A stretch of DNA of 6,284 bases. Source: Flectobacillus roseus (GTDB lineage: Bacteria > Bacteroidota > Bacteroidia > Cytophagales > Spirosomataceae). The stretch lies in assembly GCF_030056665.1 (NCBI RefSeq), contig NZ_JASHIG010000080.1. One strand, given 5' to 3'. Both the position numbers and the translations under genes were made by a program. The notes under the pieces are model-generated. The model made no database searches, was not told the origin of the DNA, and saw nothing but the letters and a program-made list of their open reading frames with translations. Positions within the stretch are counted from its first letter, which is position 1. Every line of letters starts with the position of its first letter. Below, in pieces: positions 5,797 to 6,284 of this stretch.

Positions 5797-5797
5797 C
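5789..5797 (-). other. Cassette upstream core site (GTTGGGCGT on minus strand)
   Basis: On the minus strand this reads GTTGGGCGT, fitting the GTTRRRY recombination core. It is the exact inverted counterpart of GTTGGGCGT at 3666-3674. It would mark the left junction of the cassette carrying the 694-aa gene, 22 bp upstream of its ATG on the cassette side. Sequence further upstream does not show the other arms of a standard attC. Confidence 0.55.
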
Positions 5798-5820
5798 GAT
5801 TATATAACCGCAATATAATT
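5798..5820. repeat. AT-rich inverted repeat beside the cassette junction
   Basis: ATTATAT (5799-5805) and ATATAAT (5813-5819) are perfect inverted arms around a 7-nt loop. It abuts the GTTGGGC core. It may be part of a degenerate recombination site or simply an AT-rich promoter region for the 694-aa gene. Confidence 0.4.
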
Positions 5821-5842
5821 GAATTTTATTTCGACTATCCAA

Positions 5843-5867
5843 CCTATTTGTTGTATAAACGAATAGG
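5843..5867. repeat. Short hairpin, 10-bp stem
   Basis: CCTATTTGTT and AACGAATAGG pair with one T-G mismatch around the loop GTATA. No T-run follows on either strand, so a standard terminator is not supported. The flank TGTATAAA...TGGCA distantly echoes one arm of the attC at 3645-3663, so it could be a decayed attC. Confidence 0.45.
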
Positions 5868-5933
5868 TGGCAAGAAATAAGTGTTTTTTAACCAAAGCCA
5901 ATATAATGTTTACCACATATTTATAAACAATAG

Positions 5934-5973
5934 ACCCCTGATAGAAATCCATTGGAGTATTCCTATCAGGGGT
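5934..5973. repeat. Strong imperfect hairpin
   Basis: ACCCCTGATAG (5934-5944) and CTATCAGGGGT (5963-5973) are perfect 11-bp inverted arms. After one mismatch, AAT/ATT add three more pairs, leaving a 10-nt loop. It is unusually GC-rich for this AT-rich stretch. It could be a factor-assisted terminator for the minus-strand gene at the right edge or a protein-binding palindrome. No clear poly-T follows. Confidence 0.65.
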
Positions 5974-6003
5974 AAGCCAGATGAGTAAATAAAGGTTGAG
6001 GTT

Positions 6004-6087
6004 TTATCCAAATAGTACTGTTTAAAAATTAAGATTGGAGAGAATGTTTAACATTTAAGTCATACTATTTTGAGAACCTTACACAAC
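6004..6087 (+). repeat. Right copy of the flanking module
   Basis: This carries TTATC, AATAGTACTG (6011-6020), TTTAACATTTAAG, TACTATT (6063-6069) and GAGAACCTTACACAAC (6072-6087), in the same order and orientation as 3487-3549. It differs by about 26 extra bases after AATAGTACTG and small gaps. Its own inverted repeat (AAATAGTA 6010-6017 with TACTATTT 6063-6070) matches the position of the B/B' arms in the left copy. On the minus strand it starts with GTTGTGTAAG, like the sequence following the attC R' site. Confidence 0.5.
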
Positions 6088-6131
6088 CTACTAAACTCAA
6101 ATTTTGTATATTGCATTTTACAGGTAGTTTT

Positions 6132-6284
6132 TTATATTTTCTCAATTAGTCTTGAAGGTATATGGAACATTAAATCTAAGTTCTTTCCATTTTCAACAGG
6201 TTGAAATATTACAAATCTTTCTCCCTGTTCATTGTCCATCTCATTTTCTAATAATATTCCCTCTGGGTATTTCTCTTGTTTATT
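6132..6284 (-). CDS. C-terminal 50 residues of an unknown protein
   Basis: On the minus strand an open frame enters from the right edge and ends with TAA at 6134-6132. The visible peptide alternates charged and hydrophobic residues (for example GERFVIFQPVENGKNLDLMF) and ends in RLIEKI, typical of a real soluble protein's beta-strand-rich C-terminus. The family is not recognisable. It lies upstream, in the same orientation, of the cassette gene but is separated from it by about 360 bp with hairpins, so it is probably a separate transcription unit. Coding status is inferred from the uninterrupted frame and composition over only 51 codons. Confidence 0.55.
   Translation of the reverse strand, partial: NKQEKYPEGILLENEMDNEQGERFVIFQPVENGKNLDLMFHIPSRLIEKI

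Larger units (their letters stand above)
5798..6131. other. Gene-free stretch with three hairpins and a module copy
   Basis: No reading frame of credible length or composition lies here. It contains an AT-rich inverted repeat near the cassette junction, two longer hairpins and the right flanking module, each listed separately. On the minus strand this is the region before the 694-aa gene, so that gene's promoter may lie here. The best candidate is TATATTG (minus strand, near 5812-5818), a poor match to TAnnTTTG. The remaining bases show nothing I can identify. Confidence 0.6.

Overview
The window looks like accessory DNA from a member of the Bacteroidota. This assignment is an inference. It rests on AT-rich sequence, genes without obvious Shine-Dalgarno sequences, a TAnnTTTG-like promoter box, and an attC-like repeat of a type I associate with this phylum. 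I see no rRNA, tRNA, CRISPR array, transposase or integrase.

Left part (1-3068, all minus strand): a tightly packed six-gene operon, read from 3068 down past the left edge. In transcription order it encodes a 69-aa small protein, a 264-aa protein with a ribbon-helix-helix-like N-terminus and a coiled coil, a 158-aa unknown, a 247-aa unknown with a Q/P-rich segment and an acidic segment, a 102-aa YbaB/EbfC-like protein, and the first 161 residues of a P-loop ATPase of HerA/FtsK/Zot-like appearance. This set suggests a plasmid or provirus-like module, with DNA-binding or maintenance proteins followed by a DNA-translocation or packaging-type ATPase. No marker gene settles which. The 264-aa gene contains a dense array of GTTAAC sites laid out with mirror symmetry (spacings 9-21-12-21-9 bp).

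Middle (3069-3550): a divergent intergenic region with four tandem 11-bp repeats, followed by a plus-strand 61-aa helix-turn-helix-like gene. Behind that gene lies an unusual set of interleaved inverted repeats (A-B-A'-B').

Right part (3543-5797): this matches a single integron-type gene cassette on the minus strand. A GTTGGGCGT core site lies just upstream of a 694-aa ORF of unknown function, and a 130-bp attC-like palindrome starts 9 bp after its stop codon. The cassette is markedly AT-rich. No integrase is visible, so it would be an orphan cassette (CALIN-like). A cargo role such as phage defence is possible but unproven.

Right edge (5798-6284): about 330 bp without genes, holding three hairpins and a diverged second copy of the sequence found at 3487-3549, then the last 50 codons of an unknown minus-strand gene. 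The cassette is therefore bracketed by two similar, same-orientation sequence modules.
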